Shown here piece after piece: positions 12,001 to 19,368 of a stretch of 64,000 bases of DNA. Origin of the DNA: Paraglaciecola sp. T6c (GTDB lineage Bacteria > Pseudomonadota > Gammaproteobacteria > Enterobacterales > Alteromonadaceae); NCBI RefSeq assembly GCF_000014225.1, contig NC_008228.1, positions 3,224,001 through 3,288,000 of the forward strand, read 5' to 3'. The notes under the pieces are model-generated. The model was not told the origin of the DNA and did no database searches. It was given only the letters and a program-made list of their open reading frames with translations. Each line of letters opens with the position of its first letter. Positions within the stretch are counted from its first letter, which is position 1. The position numbers were made by a program, and so were the translations under genes.

Positions 12001-13928
12001 AGCGTTGGCGTCGCATCATTACTATTATCAGGCGCATCCACGGTTAAAACCGGTGCTGTGGTATCTATGTTGCCTGTTGAGGTAACAGATGTGGTATTGC
12101 CGGCTTGGTCGGTAATTTGCGTGACAAGCGTAAACTCTCCTTCTGCTAAAGCATTGGCTGGACTGCCAGAATAGGTGCCATCCTCTTGCACCACGGCATT
12201 GATGACTTGGCTGTCACCGTTAGCATCGGTCACCGTGATGGTGACCTCACTGCCTGGCTCAGCGTTGCTGGTACCGGTCAATAACGGTGTATCGCTGTTA
12301 CTGCTTGGGTTGGTTGTATCTGTCACCGAAGGTGCTGTGGTATCTACGCTACCTGTTGATGTTACAGATGTGGTATTGCCGGCTTGGTCGGTAATTTGCG
12401 TGACAAGCGTAAACTCTCCCTCTGCTAAAGCATTGGCTGGACTGCCAGAATAGGTGCCATCCGCTTGCACCACGGCATTGATGACTTGGCTGTCACCGTT
12501 AGCATCGGTCACCGTGATGGTGACCTCACTGCCTGGCTCAGCGTTGCTGGTACCGGTCAATAACGGTGTATCGCTGTTACTGCTTGGGTTGGTTGTATCT
12601 GTCACCGAAGGTGCTGTGGTATCTACGCTACCTGTTGATGTTACAGATGTGGTATTGCCGGCTTGGTCGGTAATTTGCGTGACAAGCGTAAACTCTCCTT
12701 CTGCTAAAGCATTGGCTGGACTGCCAGAATAGGTGCCATCCTCTTGCACCACGGCATTGATGACTTGGCTGTCACCGTTAGCATCCGTCACCGTGATGAT
12801 GACCTCACTGCCTGGCTCAGCGTTGCTGGTCCCGGTCAATAACGGTGTATCGCTGTTACTGCTTGGGTTGGTTGTATCTGTCACCGAAGGTGCAGCGGTG
12901 TCCACGTTACCTGTTGATGTTACAGATGTGGTATTACCGGCACTATCTGTAACTTCGGTGACGACTGCAAAGTCTCCTTCTGTTAATGGTGTCACTAGCG
13001 TGCCATTAAAACTTCCGTTGTCTTGTACAATCGCATTGATCACTTCGATGTTACCGTTGGCGTCAGTGACCGTGATAGTCACTTGCGTACCCGGCAAAGT
13101 GTCCGTCTGACCTGAAACAGTTGGCGTATTTGAATCATCACTGATGGCTATATTATCGATAATTGGAGGAGTAACATCGACAGCAGAATTAACGGAAACC
13201 GTTGTAGTATTACCTTGATCATCGGTAATACTTGCATCGACTGTAAACGTACCTTCCGATAAAGTACCATCGACATTAACCGTAAATGTACCATCGTCTT
13301 GCACCACACTTGTTAAGTTTTGAGCATTCCCATTTTGATCTGTGACCACCACTTGGACAAGCGTGCCCTCGGGCGCTGACGTTGTTCCGGTGAAGGTTGG
13401 AGTAGCATCATTAATTTCATCAGGTAGGTCGAATTCAATATCAAAATCTGCTGCAAGTACCCCTTGAGTGTCTAATTCAGTGGTTTCAATAACGGCTTGG
13501 TTATATTCAAATTCGATGGGATCAATCTCTTCCGATATTCGGTCGACACGCACGAATGTTGAACCGTCACCACTTTCACCACCTGAATCGGACCCAGCAG
13601 CTGTAGATTCTAATGAATCAAGCAGGTCACCATCCCCATCAAGTAAGGCTAAAAAATCTTCATCAATGTCTATTTGAGATTCTTCATCGGATTGAATATT
13701 TTGTTCAGGCGCAAGATCGGTTCCAATAAACACATCAATACTATTATCAAGAACGATACTCTGCCCATTGGCTCTTAAAACGACTTGGCCCCCATCAAAA
13801 GATAAAATGGTATCACCAATACTGACAATTTCACCTTCTGAAACAAAACGAATATCACCCTTTTCGTCTATTACGGTAATTGAATCATCACCATCAATAC
13901 GTTCTACGATATATTCAATATCAGCCAT
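1..13928 (-). CDS. giant LapA/BapA-type repeat adhesin, type I secreted, 5' part (C-terminus outside window)
   Basis: One frame stays open from the ATG at 13928 to the window edge, at least 4,642 codons. The start has a GAGG ribosome site five bases upstream. The first ~160 residues are an acidic retention module with a TAAG motif at residues 109-112, as in proteins cut by LapG. About 45 Ig-like repeats of 93-95 residues follow, in several sequence classes, down to about position 300. The last part seen is a unique acidic linker. RTX repeats and the secretion signal are expected beyond the left edge. The neighbours are a full type I exporter and lapG/lapD, which fits a cell-surface biofilm adhesin whose release depends on c-di-GMP. 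The repeats are too alike to judge from sequence alone whether copies were collapsed in assembly. The family assignment is firm; the ligand is unknown. Confidence 0.9.
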   Translation of the reverse strand, partial: MADIEYIVERIDGDDSITVIDEKGDIRFVSEGEIVSIGDTILSFDGGQVVLRANGQSIVLDNSIDVFIGTDLAPEQNIQSDEESQIDIDEDFLALLDGDGDLLDSLESTAAGSDSGGESGDGSTFVRVDRISEEIDPIEFEYNQAVIETTELDTQGVLAADFDIEFDLPDEINDATPTFTGTTSAPEGTLVQVVVTDQNGNAQNLTSVVQDDGTFTVNVDGTLSEGTFTVDASITDDQGNTTTVSVNSAVDVTPPIIDNIAISDDSNTPTVSGQTDTLPGTQVTITVTDANGNIEVINAIVQDNGSFNGTLVTPLTEGDFAVVTEVTDSAGNTTSVTSTGNVDTAAPSVTDTTNPSSNSDTPLLTGTSNAEPGSEVIITVTDANGDSQVINAVVQEDGTYSGSPANALAEGEFTLVTQITDQAGNTTSVTSTGSVDTTAPSVTDTTNPSSNSDTPLLTGTSNAEPGSEVTITVTDANGDSQVINAVVQADGTYSGSPANALAEGEFTLVTQITDQAGNTTSVTSTGSVDTTAPSVTDTTNPSSNSDTPLLTGTSNAEPGSEVTITVTDANGDSQVINAVVQEDGTYSGSPANALAEGEFTLVTQITDQAGNTTSVTSTGNIDTTAPVLTVDAPDNSNDATPTLTGTTDVPASSIVELTVTGSDGAVQILSATVQANGTYSVDVPNDLAEGDYTVAASVADATGNEANANDTGNIDTTAPVLTVDAPDNSNDATPTITGTTDVPANLVVNLTVTGSDGAVQILSATVQASGTYSVDVPNDLAEGDYTVAATVADAAGNEANANDTGNIDTTAPVLTVDAPDISNDNTPIISGTTDTPLGTEVKIEVTDSNGATQSLIALVQVDGSFSVEIDTPLADGAFTLNVSVEDDAGNTTNVTASGEVNSALPNLSVNELPSGNDGTPIISGTTDAPVGSSVNITITDSNGVIQTLNTSVQVDGSYSVEVPVILEDGTYNVSVTVDDGLGNQAQVSATGTIDTTAPTLTVDAPENSNDVTPTITGTTDAPPNSVVELTVTGSDGTVQTLSATVQANGTYSVDVLNDLAEGDYTVAATVTDAAGNEANANDTGNIDTTAPIVTVDVPANSNDATPTITGTTDVPANSVVNLSVTGNDGAVQTLSATVQANGTYSVDVPNDLAEGDYTVAATVADAAGNEANANDTGNIDTTAPVLTVDAPDNSNDATPTITGTTNAPQNATVSILITDANGVVQTLSATVQANGTYSVNVPNALSEGDFTVEASITDAAGNDASANDSGNVDTLYPNLILDAPDNSADTTPIISGSTNAPEGSSVQITVTDSAGNVQVVDTLVLNDGSFTIEVSGVLAEGVFSVEANVSDQAGNQASITDTGSVDTVAPTLTVDAPYNSSDATPTIAGNTNAPVGSTVTITVTGSDTVVQTLTATVQPDGSFHVDVPSDLAEGAYTVDVTVADAAGNSTTESDTGSVDTVAPTLTVDAPDNSNDATPTITGITNAPQNTTVSILITDANGVEQTVSAAVLANGTYSVDVPSDLADGAYMAEASITDAAGNPATASDTGSVDTVAPTLTVDAPDNSDDATPTITGTTNAPENATVSITVTGSNNVVQTLSAPVQANGTYSVDVPSDLAEGVYTVEATITDTAGNSTTETDTGSVDTVAPTITVDAPDNSSDATPTIAGNTDAPVGSTVTITVTGSDTVVQTLTATVQHDGSFHVDVPSDLAEGAYTVDVTVADAAGNSTTQTDTGSVDTVAPTLTVDAPDNSNDATPTITGTTNAPENATVSILITDANGVEQTLSATVQANGTYSVDVPSDLADGAYMAEASITDTAGNSTTESDTGSVDTVAPTLTVDAPDNSNDATPTITGNTNEPVNSTVNITVTGSDNVVQTISATVQANGSYSVDVPSDLAEGAYTVEATITDTAGNSTTETDTGSVDTVAPTITVDAPDNSNDATPTIAGNTNAPVGSTVTITVTGSDTVVQTLTATVQPDGSFYVDVPSDLAEGAYTVDVTVADEAGNSTTQTDTGSVDTVAPTLTVDAPDNSNDATPTITGTTNAPVNSTVSILITGANGVEQTVSATVLANGTYSVDVPSDLAEGTYTVTAAISDSAGNEISVSQAGSVDTFPPTLIINAPDNTNDTTPTINGSTDANPGLNVSITVTDSNNISQTFNATVQPDGHFSADVPGVMADGNFTVSATVVDAATNSTTAVDSGSIDSTIPSLTLSLPANTNDDTPTLNGTTDASLDGSTVLITVTDSQGATQNLSTVVQSNGSFSIDVPGVLADGNYSVTATVDDGNGNVASATDSGNIDTIDPTLSLIIPSGADDTTPLISGSTNVAPGSTVTITVTDSQGAVQNLSATVLANGSYSVEVPVELGQGAYSVSATATDAAGNSTTQTDTGSVDTVAPTLTVDAPDNSNDATPTITGTTNAPENATVSILITDANGVEQTLSATVQANGTYSVDVPSDLADGAYMAEASITDTAGNSTTESDTGSVDTVAPTLTVDAPDNSNDATPTITGNTNEPVNSTVNITVTGSDNVVQTISATVQANGSYSVDVPSDLAEGAYTVEATITDTAGNSTTETDTGSVDTVAPTITVDAPDNSSDATPTIAGNTDAPVGSTVTITVTGSDTVVQTLTATVQPDGSFYVDVPSDLAEGAYTVDVTVADEAGNSTTQTDTGSVDTVAPTLTVDAPDNSNDATPTITGMTNAPENTTVNITVTGSNNVVQTLSATVQANGTYSVDVPSDLADGAYTAEASITDAAGNPATASDTGSVDTQAPTLTVDAPDNSDDATPTITGNTNAPENATVSITVTGSDNVVQTLSATVQANGTYSVDVPNDLAEGAYTAEATITDTAGNSTTESDTGSVDTVAPTLTVGAPDNSSDATPTIAGNTNAPVGSTVTITVTSSDTVVQNLTATVQPDGSFHVDVPSDLAEGAYTVDVTVADAAGNSTTQTDTGSVDTVAPTLTVDAPDNSSDATPTITGTTNAPENATVSILITGANGVEQTVSATVLANGTYSVDVPSDLADGAYTVDVTVADAAGNSTTETDTGSVDTVAPTLTVDAPDNSNDATPTITGTTNAPENATVSITVTGSNNVVQTLSAPVQANGTYSVDVPSDLAQGTYTVEATITDTAGNSTTETDTGSVDTVAPTITVDAPDNSNDATPTIAGNTNAPVGSTVTITVTGSDTVVQTLTATVQPDGSFHVDVPSALEEGAYTVEAAVADAAGNPASANDTGSVDTVAPTLTVDAPDNSNDATPTITGITNAPQNTTVSILIKDANGVEQTLSATVQANGTYSVDVPSDLADGAYTAEASITDAAGNSATASDNGSVDTADPIIDLTVVGEVESGFPIISGTCSEPQGTIVSVVVTDSNNVEFILSAQVDANGLFTVAIPVTVADGDATAVVSVTDLAGNETILNATIPIDLTAPVITLESLGSIDANANLPSITGTCSEPVGTIISVTLTDSAANEFNLTTTVGVGGLFTVLIPATIAEGDASAVVSITDIAGNETIVNATVPIDLTAPLVTLDKLGDIDLNLGLPVITGTCSEPQGTEVRVTLTDFVGDDHTLTATVGIGGLFTVAVPLTVAEGDASAVVSITDIAGNETIVNATVPIDLTAPLVTLDKLGDIDLNLGLPVITGSCSEPQGTEVRVTLTDFVGDEHVLTATVGVGGLFTVAIPVTVAEGDASAVVSITDIAGNETIVNATVPIDLTAPLITLDKLGDIDLNLGLPVITGTCSEPQGTEVRVTLTDFVGDEHVLTATVGIGGLFTVAIPVTVAEGDASAVVSITDIAGNETIVNATVPIDLTAPLVTLDKLGDIDVNLGLPVITGSCSEPQGTEVRVTLTDFVGDEHVLTATVGIGGLFTVAVPITVAEGDASAVVSITDIAGNETIVNATVPIDLTAPLVTLDKLGDIDLNLGLPVITGSCSEPQGTEVRVTLTDFVGDEHVLTATVGIGGLFTVAVPITVAEGDASAVVSITDIAGNETIVNATVPIDLTAPLVTLDKLGDIDLNLGLPVITGSCSEPQGTEVRVTLTDFVGDEHVLTATVGIGGLFTVAVPITVAEGDASAVVSITDIAGNETIVNATVPIDLTAPLVSLDKLGDIDLNLGLPVITGTCSEPQGTEVRVTLTDFVGIDHTLTATVGIGGLFTVVVPITVAEGDASAVVSITDIAGNETIVNATVPIDLTAPLVTLDKLGDIDLNLGLPVITGSCSEPQGTEVRVTLTDFVGDEHVLTATVGIGGLFTVAIPVTVAEGDASAVVSITDIAGNETIVNATVPIDLTAPLVTLDKLGDIDLNLGLPVITGTCSEPQGTEVRVTLTDFVGIDHTLTATVGIGGLFTVAVPITVAEGDASAVVSITDIAGNETIVNATVPIDLTAPLVTLDKLGEIDVNLGLPVITGTCNEPAGSLVSLTLTDEGGTDHILTSTVLDGGLISVAVPLALAQVIEGDIDIALSVTDAAGNQSTEASQGLIDITAPTLTFDDFSLFNVLAGTYTLTGSSSEPAGTIVSINISALGLVTIDTQAVVQAGGGFSVLVEIGLLPDLLNIEGSVTDISGNTTSAVNTYSLLDGLLAAPSAPSAKTAVDPVAEEETLNFALDDEDKINLSFAIEESNTEIGAQSTDNVSEVNDESAEVTLDIADLITDPADELFTTPE
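300..3950 (-). repeat. class 1 adhesin repeats, 285 bp (95 aa), one cysteine per copy
   Basis: The same block recurs every ~285 bp; for example the string starting gagtttatcc falls near 1379, 1664, 1949 and 2234. About ten copies between ~740 and ~3,540 are nearly identical, and the copies around 1950 and 2235 look almost base-perfect. Diverged copies flank them. Each unit is an Ig-like domain with the signature GTCSEPQGTEV and later IDLTAPLVTLDKLGDI. The single Cys sits at the same place in every copy. Confidence 0.9.
3950..12080 (-). repeat. class 2 adhesin repeats, ~279 bp (93 aa)
   Basis: About 29 tandem Ig-like units with a period of about 279 bp. Typical protein motifs are VDAPDNSNDATPTITG, TNAP, YSVDVPSDLA and STTETDTGSVDTVAPT. 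No Cys occurs in the consensus. Two subtypes are mixed, one with GSDTVVQT and one with DANGVEQT before the central strand. Units between ~3,950 and ~9,840 are very similar; those between ~9,840 and 12,080 are more diverged, as is the group near 6,800-7,650. Confidence 0.9.
12082..12918 (-). repeat. class 3 adhesin repeats, three near-identical 279-bp units
   Basis: Three head-to-tail units of exactly 279 bp start near 12082, 12361 and 12640 and differ at only a few bases. The protein motif includes NPSSNSDTPLLTGTSNAEPG and ends in TSVTSTGSVDTTAPS. They lie between the diverged N-terminal repeats and class 2. Confidence 0.9.
13593..13604 (-). other. predicted LapG cleavage site (TAAG) in the adhesin
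   Basis: These four codons encode Thr-Ala-Ala-Gly at residues 109-112, after an acidic stretch and before a Gly/Ser/Asp-rich one. In Pseudomonas fluorescens LapA the di-alanine of a TAAG motif at almost the same residue number is cut by LapG. Cleavage here would fall between Ala110 and Ala111. A LapG homologue lies 8 kb away. Confidence 0.8.
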
Positions 13929-14197
13929 AAAAACCTCAAAATATTAAACAAAGACTTTGATAGAGTTTAGTTAAAAAATGAACTTCGTCTATCCGTCCAG
14001 AGTGGTTTCAACTTATGAATATACAACTTAAGCTCAGGATATTTCTTATTTTTTTAATTTAAAATTTTCATCTTGCTAATTTTCAATTTCCGACTACCGT
14101 TAGAAAATATTTAAATAAAATCTCATATAAAAAAGCATTGAAAAACAATTTTTCACATAAGGATTTTGTTAACACACAATTCAAACGAGTATTAACT
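13929..14197. promoter_or_regulatory. divergent promoter region of the adhesin and its exporter
   Basis: This AT-rich gap of about 270 bp separates the adhesin start (minus) from the outer-membrane protein start (plus), so it must hold both promoters. It has many A/T tracts. I could not assign -35/-10 boxes with confidence and saw no clear operator palindrome. Confidence 0.5.
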
Positions 14198-15553
14198 ATG
14201 AATTTTTACAAATTTTTCTTCGCCGTCACTTTGTTATTATCGTTAAAAACTTACGCTAAAGATAACGATAGCGTTGCCAGCGCAATTTATGATGCACTAG
14301 AGACCAATCCAGAGGTCCAAGCAACTTGGCATACATTCCGTGCAGCCAAGCATAGTCTAAGAGTTGCCAAGGCGGGTAATAAACCGACCGTCGATTTAGT
14401 GGCGAATATGCAATATAAAGATCGCAATTACGGTAGTGACACCGAATTTTCGAGTAATGATGTGGAAATGGTATTAACCCAGTCCTTGTATAATGGTTCG
14501 CGTGTGAAACACGAGGTTAATCGCTTCAGACAAGTTCAAATGGTTAGGTACTTTGAATTTACCAACAGCGTCGAAACGGCAGCAAGAGATACCGCTTTGG
14601 CATACTTAGACGTTCAGCAGTATCAGGCTTTGGTCAAGCTTGCAGAAGACAACCTTAATACCCATGAAAAAGTGTTTTCACAAATTGAAGAAAGTGTCAG
14701 TGCCGGGGTCTCAAGAGCCGCAGATCTAGAGCAAATCAACGGGCGTTTGGCCTTGTCTGAATCAAATGTCATAACCGACGTCAACAACCTTTACGACGTG
14801 AGCGCGAGGTTCTTGCGCATAGTGGGTCGTTACCCTGCAGTTAATTTACAAGCTATCCCTACTCAAGATCTTCAAATACCAAATGAGTTGAAAGAAGTAC
14901 TAGAAAAAACGTATCGCACCAGTCCTTCCTTTTTCGCCAGCATGCACAATATCGAAGCTGAAAAATTAGGAGTGAAAACACAGAAATCGAACTATAAACC
15001 TCAGGTCGATTTCATCGCTAGTTACGGTAGTCAAAGCAGAGACCAGTTCGGTTTAAACAACACTATAACTGAAGGCTCAGTTGGGCTTCAGTTTCGCTAC
15101 AATCTATTCCGCGGCGGTCAAGACAAAGCGTCGATAAAGCAAGCTCAAGAACAGGTCAATGTGGCCAAGGATCTTAGAGATAAAACCTGTCGCGATGTGC
15201 GTCAAAACATTCAAATTGCATTCAATGAATACACGACGTCCAATCGTCTTTTACCGATATTGAATCAACACAAATTATCGTCTAGTCGGGTCAAAACAGC
15301 ATACAAAGATCAGTTCGATATTGGACAGCGTACTTTGCTAGATGTACTTGATGCGGAGAACGAATACTTTGAATCTAGCCGTGCATATATCGATGCACAA
15401 TATCGTCAAAAACAGGCGTTAATAAATGTGTTAGCCGAAATTGGAATATTGGTTAAAAGCTTAAACATTTCACTTAACAACTTACCAAACATTAACGATT
15501 CAGACAAAGTAGATATACATTCTGACATTAAATATTCATGTCCTAAAAATTAA
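14198..15553 (+). CDS. lapE: TolC-family outer-membrane channel of the type I secretion system (LapE-like)
   Basis: Outer-membrane efflux protein of about 451 residues that should form the exit duct for the adhesin. I start at the ATG at 14198 because it is followed at once by a good signal peptide (MNFYKFFFAVTLLLSLKTYA, cut near residue 20); the frame is open further upstream to a TTG at 14138. The mature protein has the two similar coiled-coil halves of TolC proteins. The second half carries the motifs GLQFRYNLFRGGQ and FDIGQRTLLDVLDAENEYF, typical of LapE/AggA-type proteins. It is the first gene of lapE-lapB-lapC, divergent from the adhesin. Confidence 0.9.
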   Translation: MNFYKFFFAVTLLLSLKTYAKDNDSVASAIYDALETNPEVQATWHTFRAAKHSLRVAKAGNKPTVDLVANMQYKDRNYGSDTEFSSNDVEMVLTQSLYNGSRVKHEVNRFRQVQMVRYFEFTNSVETAARDTALAYLDVQQYQALVKLAEDNLNTHEKVFSQIEESVSAGVSRAADLEQINGRLALSESNVITDVNNLYDVSARFLRIVGRYPAVNLQAIPTQDLQIPNELKEVLEKTYRTSPSFFASMHNIEAEKLGVKTQKSNYKPQVDFIASYGSQSRDQFGLNNTITEGSVGLQFRYNLFRGGQDKASIKQAQEQVNVAKDLRDKTCRDVRQNIQIAFNEYTTSNRLLPILNQHKLSSSRVKTAYKDQFDIGQRTLLDVLDAENEYFESSRAYIDAQYRQKQALINVLAEIGILVKSLNISLNNLPNINDSDKVDIHSDIKYSCPKN

Positions 15554-15704
15554 CAGGGCATTTTGAATTACCCCCATACTACTTAAATATTAAAGAACGT
15601 AATATCAAAATATAAAGTATCATTTCAATATCGATACAAAAATATAAAAAGTTATAACAAAGCGCAAGTTGAATTGATCGAAAAATAGTTATCGAGAGTG
15701 AATT

Positions 15705-17843
15705 ATGGAAAGTACCTCGGGGAAACCAACAACAGAAGATTTGAGTAGTTGCTTATATGTAATATGTGAACACTACAATATGATCTATTCAAAAGATGTT
15801 TTACTTTCAGGTTTACCTTTAGTGGACGGGGACCTCACTCCGTCAATATTTTCAAGAGCAGCTGAACGAGCAGGTCTTAAATCAAAAATCGCCACACGCA
15901 CGTTTGAACAAATTAATCCCTCACTTTTACCTGCGGTGTTGATCCTTAATAATAATACGGCGTGTGTTCTTCTCAGCTTAGACAATGAAAATAAAACAGC
16001 TAAGGTTATCTATCCTGACTTACCTGGCGCAGATGTGGACGAATCAATCGAGTCGTTATCAAAACGCTTTACGGGTCAAATTATTTTTGCCCGCCCCAAA
16101 CATCAATTTGATAAACGGGCTCCAACCATAGAAAAAGAGACGACTGGCCATTGGTTTTGGAGCGTTATAAAGGAATGTAGAGGACTGTACAGAGATGTCA
16201 TTATCTCCGCGGTAGTGATCAACTTTTTCTCTATCGCTATGCCTCTATTTGTTATGAATATATATGACAGAGTTGTGCCTAATGGTGCCATTGAAACACT
16301 ATGGATGCTCGCTTGTGGCGTCGCGATTGTCTTGGTTGCAGATTTGGTACTAAAGATGGTGCGAAATTATTACGTAGAACTTGCTGCTAGTCGCATAGAT
16401 GTGAAAGTCTCTTCTTCGCTTATGGAAAAAATTCTTAACATTCGGTTGATGGAACGGCCCCCGTCGTCTGGTGCATTCGCCAGTGGTATTCAATCTTTTG
16501 AATCTATTCGAACCTTACTCAGTTCCCTAACCTTGGTTTCCTTTGTAGATTTACCGTTTGTACTGTTATTTAGTGTCATCATCGCGATTATCTCCCCAAT
16601 ACTGATACTGCCGATTATTGTTGGTTCACTTGTGATCCTAGGCTATGCATTTTCAGCGCAAAAGAAACTGCATAGTTTATCTACTGGTGCAATGCAATCA
16701 GGGGCTCTGCGAAACGCTATTTTAGTAGAAAGTATCGATAATATAGAGGAAATCAAAAGCTTTCATGCTGAGTCAAAAGTGCAAGTCGACTGGGAGAAAA
16801 GCACAATATTTCTTGCGCGAACTCAATCGCAAATTCGTTTTATTTCCTCTTCAATCAGTAACGTGTCGCAGTTTATTCAACAACTAGTCGGAATTGTCAT
16901 CTTGATTATTGGCGTGTATTTAATTATCGAGAGAGAACTCTCCCAAGGCGCGCTTATCGCCGCTTACATGCTAAGCAGCCGGGCAATGAACCCGATCAAC
17001 CTTGTCGCTGGGGTCATTGCCCAATATCACAATGCTGCTACCTCAATGGAAGTGCTCAACGCGTTAATGAAACAACCTTCTGAGCGACCTGTTAACACGC
17101 ACAAAATTCATCACCCAACGTTTAAAGGCGAAATAGAATTTAAAAATGTCTCCTTCCGTTACGACGATGACTCGAAAGATGTGTTGTCTGATGTGAGCTT
17201 CAAAATCAATGCAGGAGATCATGTAGCGATTTTAGGTAAAAATGGTTCAGGTAAAAGCACTATTCAAAAACTCCTGCTGGGTCTATACACGCCAACTTCA
17301 GGCCACATATACATAGACGGTATAGAGTTACAGCAATTAGAATTAACCGAATTGCGTAATAATGTAGGTTATGTGCCGCAAGAAATATCCCTGTTCTTTG
17401 GAACACTTAGGGACAATATTATGTATTTAGCCAAACATACCGAGCCACAAGCCCTCAACCGTGCCCTAGAACTCAGTGGGTTAATGTCGGTGGTTAACAA
17501 CCATCCCGACGGTTTAAATATGCAGGTTGGTGAACATGGCCATCACTTATCTGGGGGACAAAAGCAGGCCGTTGCCATCGCCAGAGCGATTGTAGCAAAT
17601 CCGCCGCTTTTACTTCTGGACGAACCCACATCCTCCTTGGATCATCAAGCTGAAGATCACGTTAAACATGCGCTAGAAAATGTCAGTAAGGGGCGCAGCA
17701 TGGTTATGGTTACGCACCGTATGTCCTTACTCTCGATGGTTAATCAAATCATCGTGTTAGATTCAGGTAAGTTGGTAATGAAAGGCAAAAAAGAGCAAGT
17801 ACTTGACGCCCTGAAAAAGGGTAAAGCGAAGGCAGCATCATGA
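15705..17843 (+). CDS. lapB: type I secretion ABC transporter with C39-like domain (LapB-like)
   Basis: Inner-membrane ATPase/permease of 712 residues that drives export of the adhesin. Residues ~10-130 are a C39-like domain in which the peptidase Cys and His are not evident, so it probably binds substrate without cutting, as in HlyB/LapB. Transmembrane segments lie at ~165-310 and ~385-420. The ATPase domain has Walker A GKNGSGKST at 511-519, LSGGQ at 615-619, Walker B LLLLDE at ~635-640 and an H-loop His in VTHR. A GAGAG ribosome site precedes the ATG. The next gene overlaps its stop by four bases, indicating translational coupling. Confidence 0.93.
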   Translation: MESTSGKPTTEDLSSCLYVICEHYNMIYSKDVLLSGLPLVDGDLTPSIFSRAAERAGLKSKIATRTFEQINPSLLPAVLILNNNTACVLLSLDNENKTAKVIYPDLPGADVDESIESLSKRFTGQIIFARPKHQFDKRAPTIEKETTGHWFWSVIKECRGLYRDVIISAVVINFFSIAMPLFVMNIYDRVVPNGAIETLWMLACGVAIVLVADLVLKMVRNYYVELAASRIDVKVSSSLMEKILNIRLMERPPSSGAFASGIQSFESIRTLLSSLTLVSFVDLPFVLLFSVIIAIISPILILPIIVGSLVILGYAFSAQKKLHSLSTGAMQSGALRNAILVESIDNIEEIKSFHAESKVQVDWEKSTIFLARTQSQIRFISSSISNVSQFIQQLVGIVILIIGVYLIIERELSQGALIAAYMLSSRAMNPINLVAGVIAQYHNAATSMEVLNALMKQPSERPVNTHKIHHPTFKGEIEFKNVSFRYDDDSKDVLSDVSFKINAGDHVAILGKNGSGKSTIQKLLLGLYTPTSGHIYIDGIELQQLELTELRNNVGYVPQEISLFFGTLRDNIMYLAKHTEPQALNRALELSGLMSVVNNHPDGLNMQVGEHGHHLSGGQKQAVAIARAIVANPPLLLLDEPTSSLDHQAEDHVKHALENVSKGRSMVMVTHRMSLLSMVNQIIVLDSGKLVMKGKKEQVLDALKKGKAKAAS

Positions 17844-19261
17844 GTAGAAAGCCTACCACCACAGAGCAAGATTCATTTAATAAACTTGGCGAAATATTTG
17901 GTTCTAACGAAGAGCCCAAAAGCAGTTATGTAGGCAAAATATTTAATCGATGGTTATCGCCGCCAAAAAATAATGACTGGGTACTCGACGCTGATTGGGA
18001 ACAACTTCAACAAAACCCCTTAAAAGCTAGAATGTTATTGTACTTCATTGTCTTTGCACTGACTGCATTGCTCATTTGGTCCGCCTACGCCACCCTCAAT
18101 GAAGTCACCAGAGGTGATGGCAAAGTGGTACCGACAAACCAACTACAAATCGTACAATCCTACGACGGTGGCATCGTCAAAGAAATTTTGACTCGAGAAG
18201 GGCAAACAGTAAATGCTGGGGACGTACTCCTTAAACTGGACCCAACGAGATTTATCTCGTCTCTCAGAGAAAATCGCAGCCAATTTTTATCCCTCAGTGC
18301 AAAACTTGCTCGCTTGAAAGCCCTAACCGAAAAGACACCTCCAATTTTCTCAGCAAACTTAGTCAAGCAAGCGCCAGAAATTGTCAGTTCTGAAAGAAAT
18401 CAATATGCCGCCAATGTAGAAGAATTAGCGCAACACATTTCAATGTATCAGCAACAAACGAGGCAACGAGAACATGAGTTGCAAGAGGCCCAATCAGCAA
18501 AAGAGCAATACGTTCGAACAAAAGATTTAATTCACAGAGAGCTCGCTGTAACGCGACCGCTACTGAAGTCTGGCGCTATCTCAGATATCGACATCATTCG
18601 TCTTGAACGGCAGCTGGTTGAGATAGAAGGAGAGATAAAACGCAACGAATCCGTTATGCGTCGTAATGAGTCTGCTATTCAAGAGGCCAAATCTAAGATC
18701 CGAGAGAAAGAACTGACCACTATCAATGGCTGGCGAGATGAATTAAGTGATGTTTCAATTGAGCTTAACTCATTAAGGGAAACAGAATCAGGCCTCGCCG
18801 ATGTGGTGTATCAAGCGGATTTAAAGTCACCGGTCAAGGGCACAATTAAGCGGTTATTTACCAATACCATAGGAGGCGTAGTCCCACCAGGTAGTGATGT
18901 CATTGAAATTATTCCACTGGATGATCAACTGATCGTTGAAGCTAAAATAAAACCTAAGGACATCGCATTTTTGAGGCCAGGGCAAACCGCTATGGTTAAA
19001 TTCACCGCCTATGACTTCGTCATATACGGTGGCCTTGAAGCCGAAGTCACCCACATCAGCGCCGATACCATCACCGATGAAAATGATGAGACCTATTATG
19101 TCGTTAGACTTCAAACTGGCTCCAACAGCTTTAAAAACGGCATGCAGATTATTCCAGGAATGACAACCCAAGTAGATATTATTACCGGCAAAAAAACGGT
19201 ATTGGATTATATTTTAAAACCTTTGCTTCGCGCCACATCGATTGCCATGACTGAGCGCTGA
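17840..19261 (+). CDS. lapC: HlyD-family membrane fusion protein (LapC-like)
   Basis: Periplasmic adaptor of 473 residues linking the ABC transporter to the outer-membrane channel. It has a cytosolic N-terminus of ~50 residues, one transmembrane helix (~54-75), a biotinyl-lipoyl half motif (VQSYDGGIVKEILTREGQTV), a long coiled coil at ~180-320, and a C-terminal beta-barrel with the second lipoyl half (ADLKSPVKGTIKRL). The ATGA overlap with lapB shows a single operon. An inverted repeat lies on its stop codon. Confidence 0.93.
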   Translation: MSRKPTTTEQDSFNKLGEIFGSNEEPKSSYVGKIFNRWLSPPKNNDWVLDADWEQLQQNPLKARMLLYFIVFALTALLIWSAYATLNEVTRGDGKVVPTNQLQIVQSYDGGIVKEILTREGQTVNAGDVLLKLDPTRFISSLRENRSQFLSLSAKLARLKALTEKTPPIFSANLVKQAPEIVSSERNQYAANVEELAQHISMYQQQTRQREHELQEAQSAKEQYVRTKDLIHRELAVTRPLLKSGAISDIDIIRLERQLVEIEGEIKRNESVMRRNESAIQEAKSKIREKELTTINGWRDELSDVSIELNSLRETESGLADVVYQADLKSPVKGTIKRLFTNTIGGVVPPGSDVIEIIPLDDQLIVEAKIKPKDIAFLRPGQTAMVKFTAYDFVIYGGLEAEVTHISADTITDENDETYYVVRLQTGSNSFKNGMQIIPGMTTQVDIITGKKTVLDYILKPLLRATSIAMTER

Positions 19262-19272
19262 TCTCAGCGCTC
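19253..19272. terminator. possible terminator at the end of lapC
   Basis: A perfect inverted repeat (gagcgctga / tcagcgctc, loop of two) overlaps the lapC stop codon. Only a short, delayed T-run follows (gttttag), so intrinsic termination would be weak. It lies between the convergent lapC and lapD genes. Confidence 0.4.
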
Positions 19273-19368
19273 CAATTGAGTTTTAGATAAGTCAGTTCCA
19301 ACTGAGTGTAAAAAGATGAGCTTATATGCATAGCACTTCACTAACCTGACATCGCACTCAGCTACAAG

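Noticed and set aside
127-13677. Many short plus-strand ORFs across the first 13.6 kb with repeated Ser/Thr/Val-rich translations
   Set aside because: They are antisense shadows of the adhesin repeats. They recur with the repeat period and lack ribosome sites, while the minus strand has one uninterrupted frame with a coherent protein.
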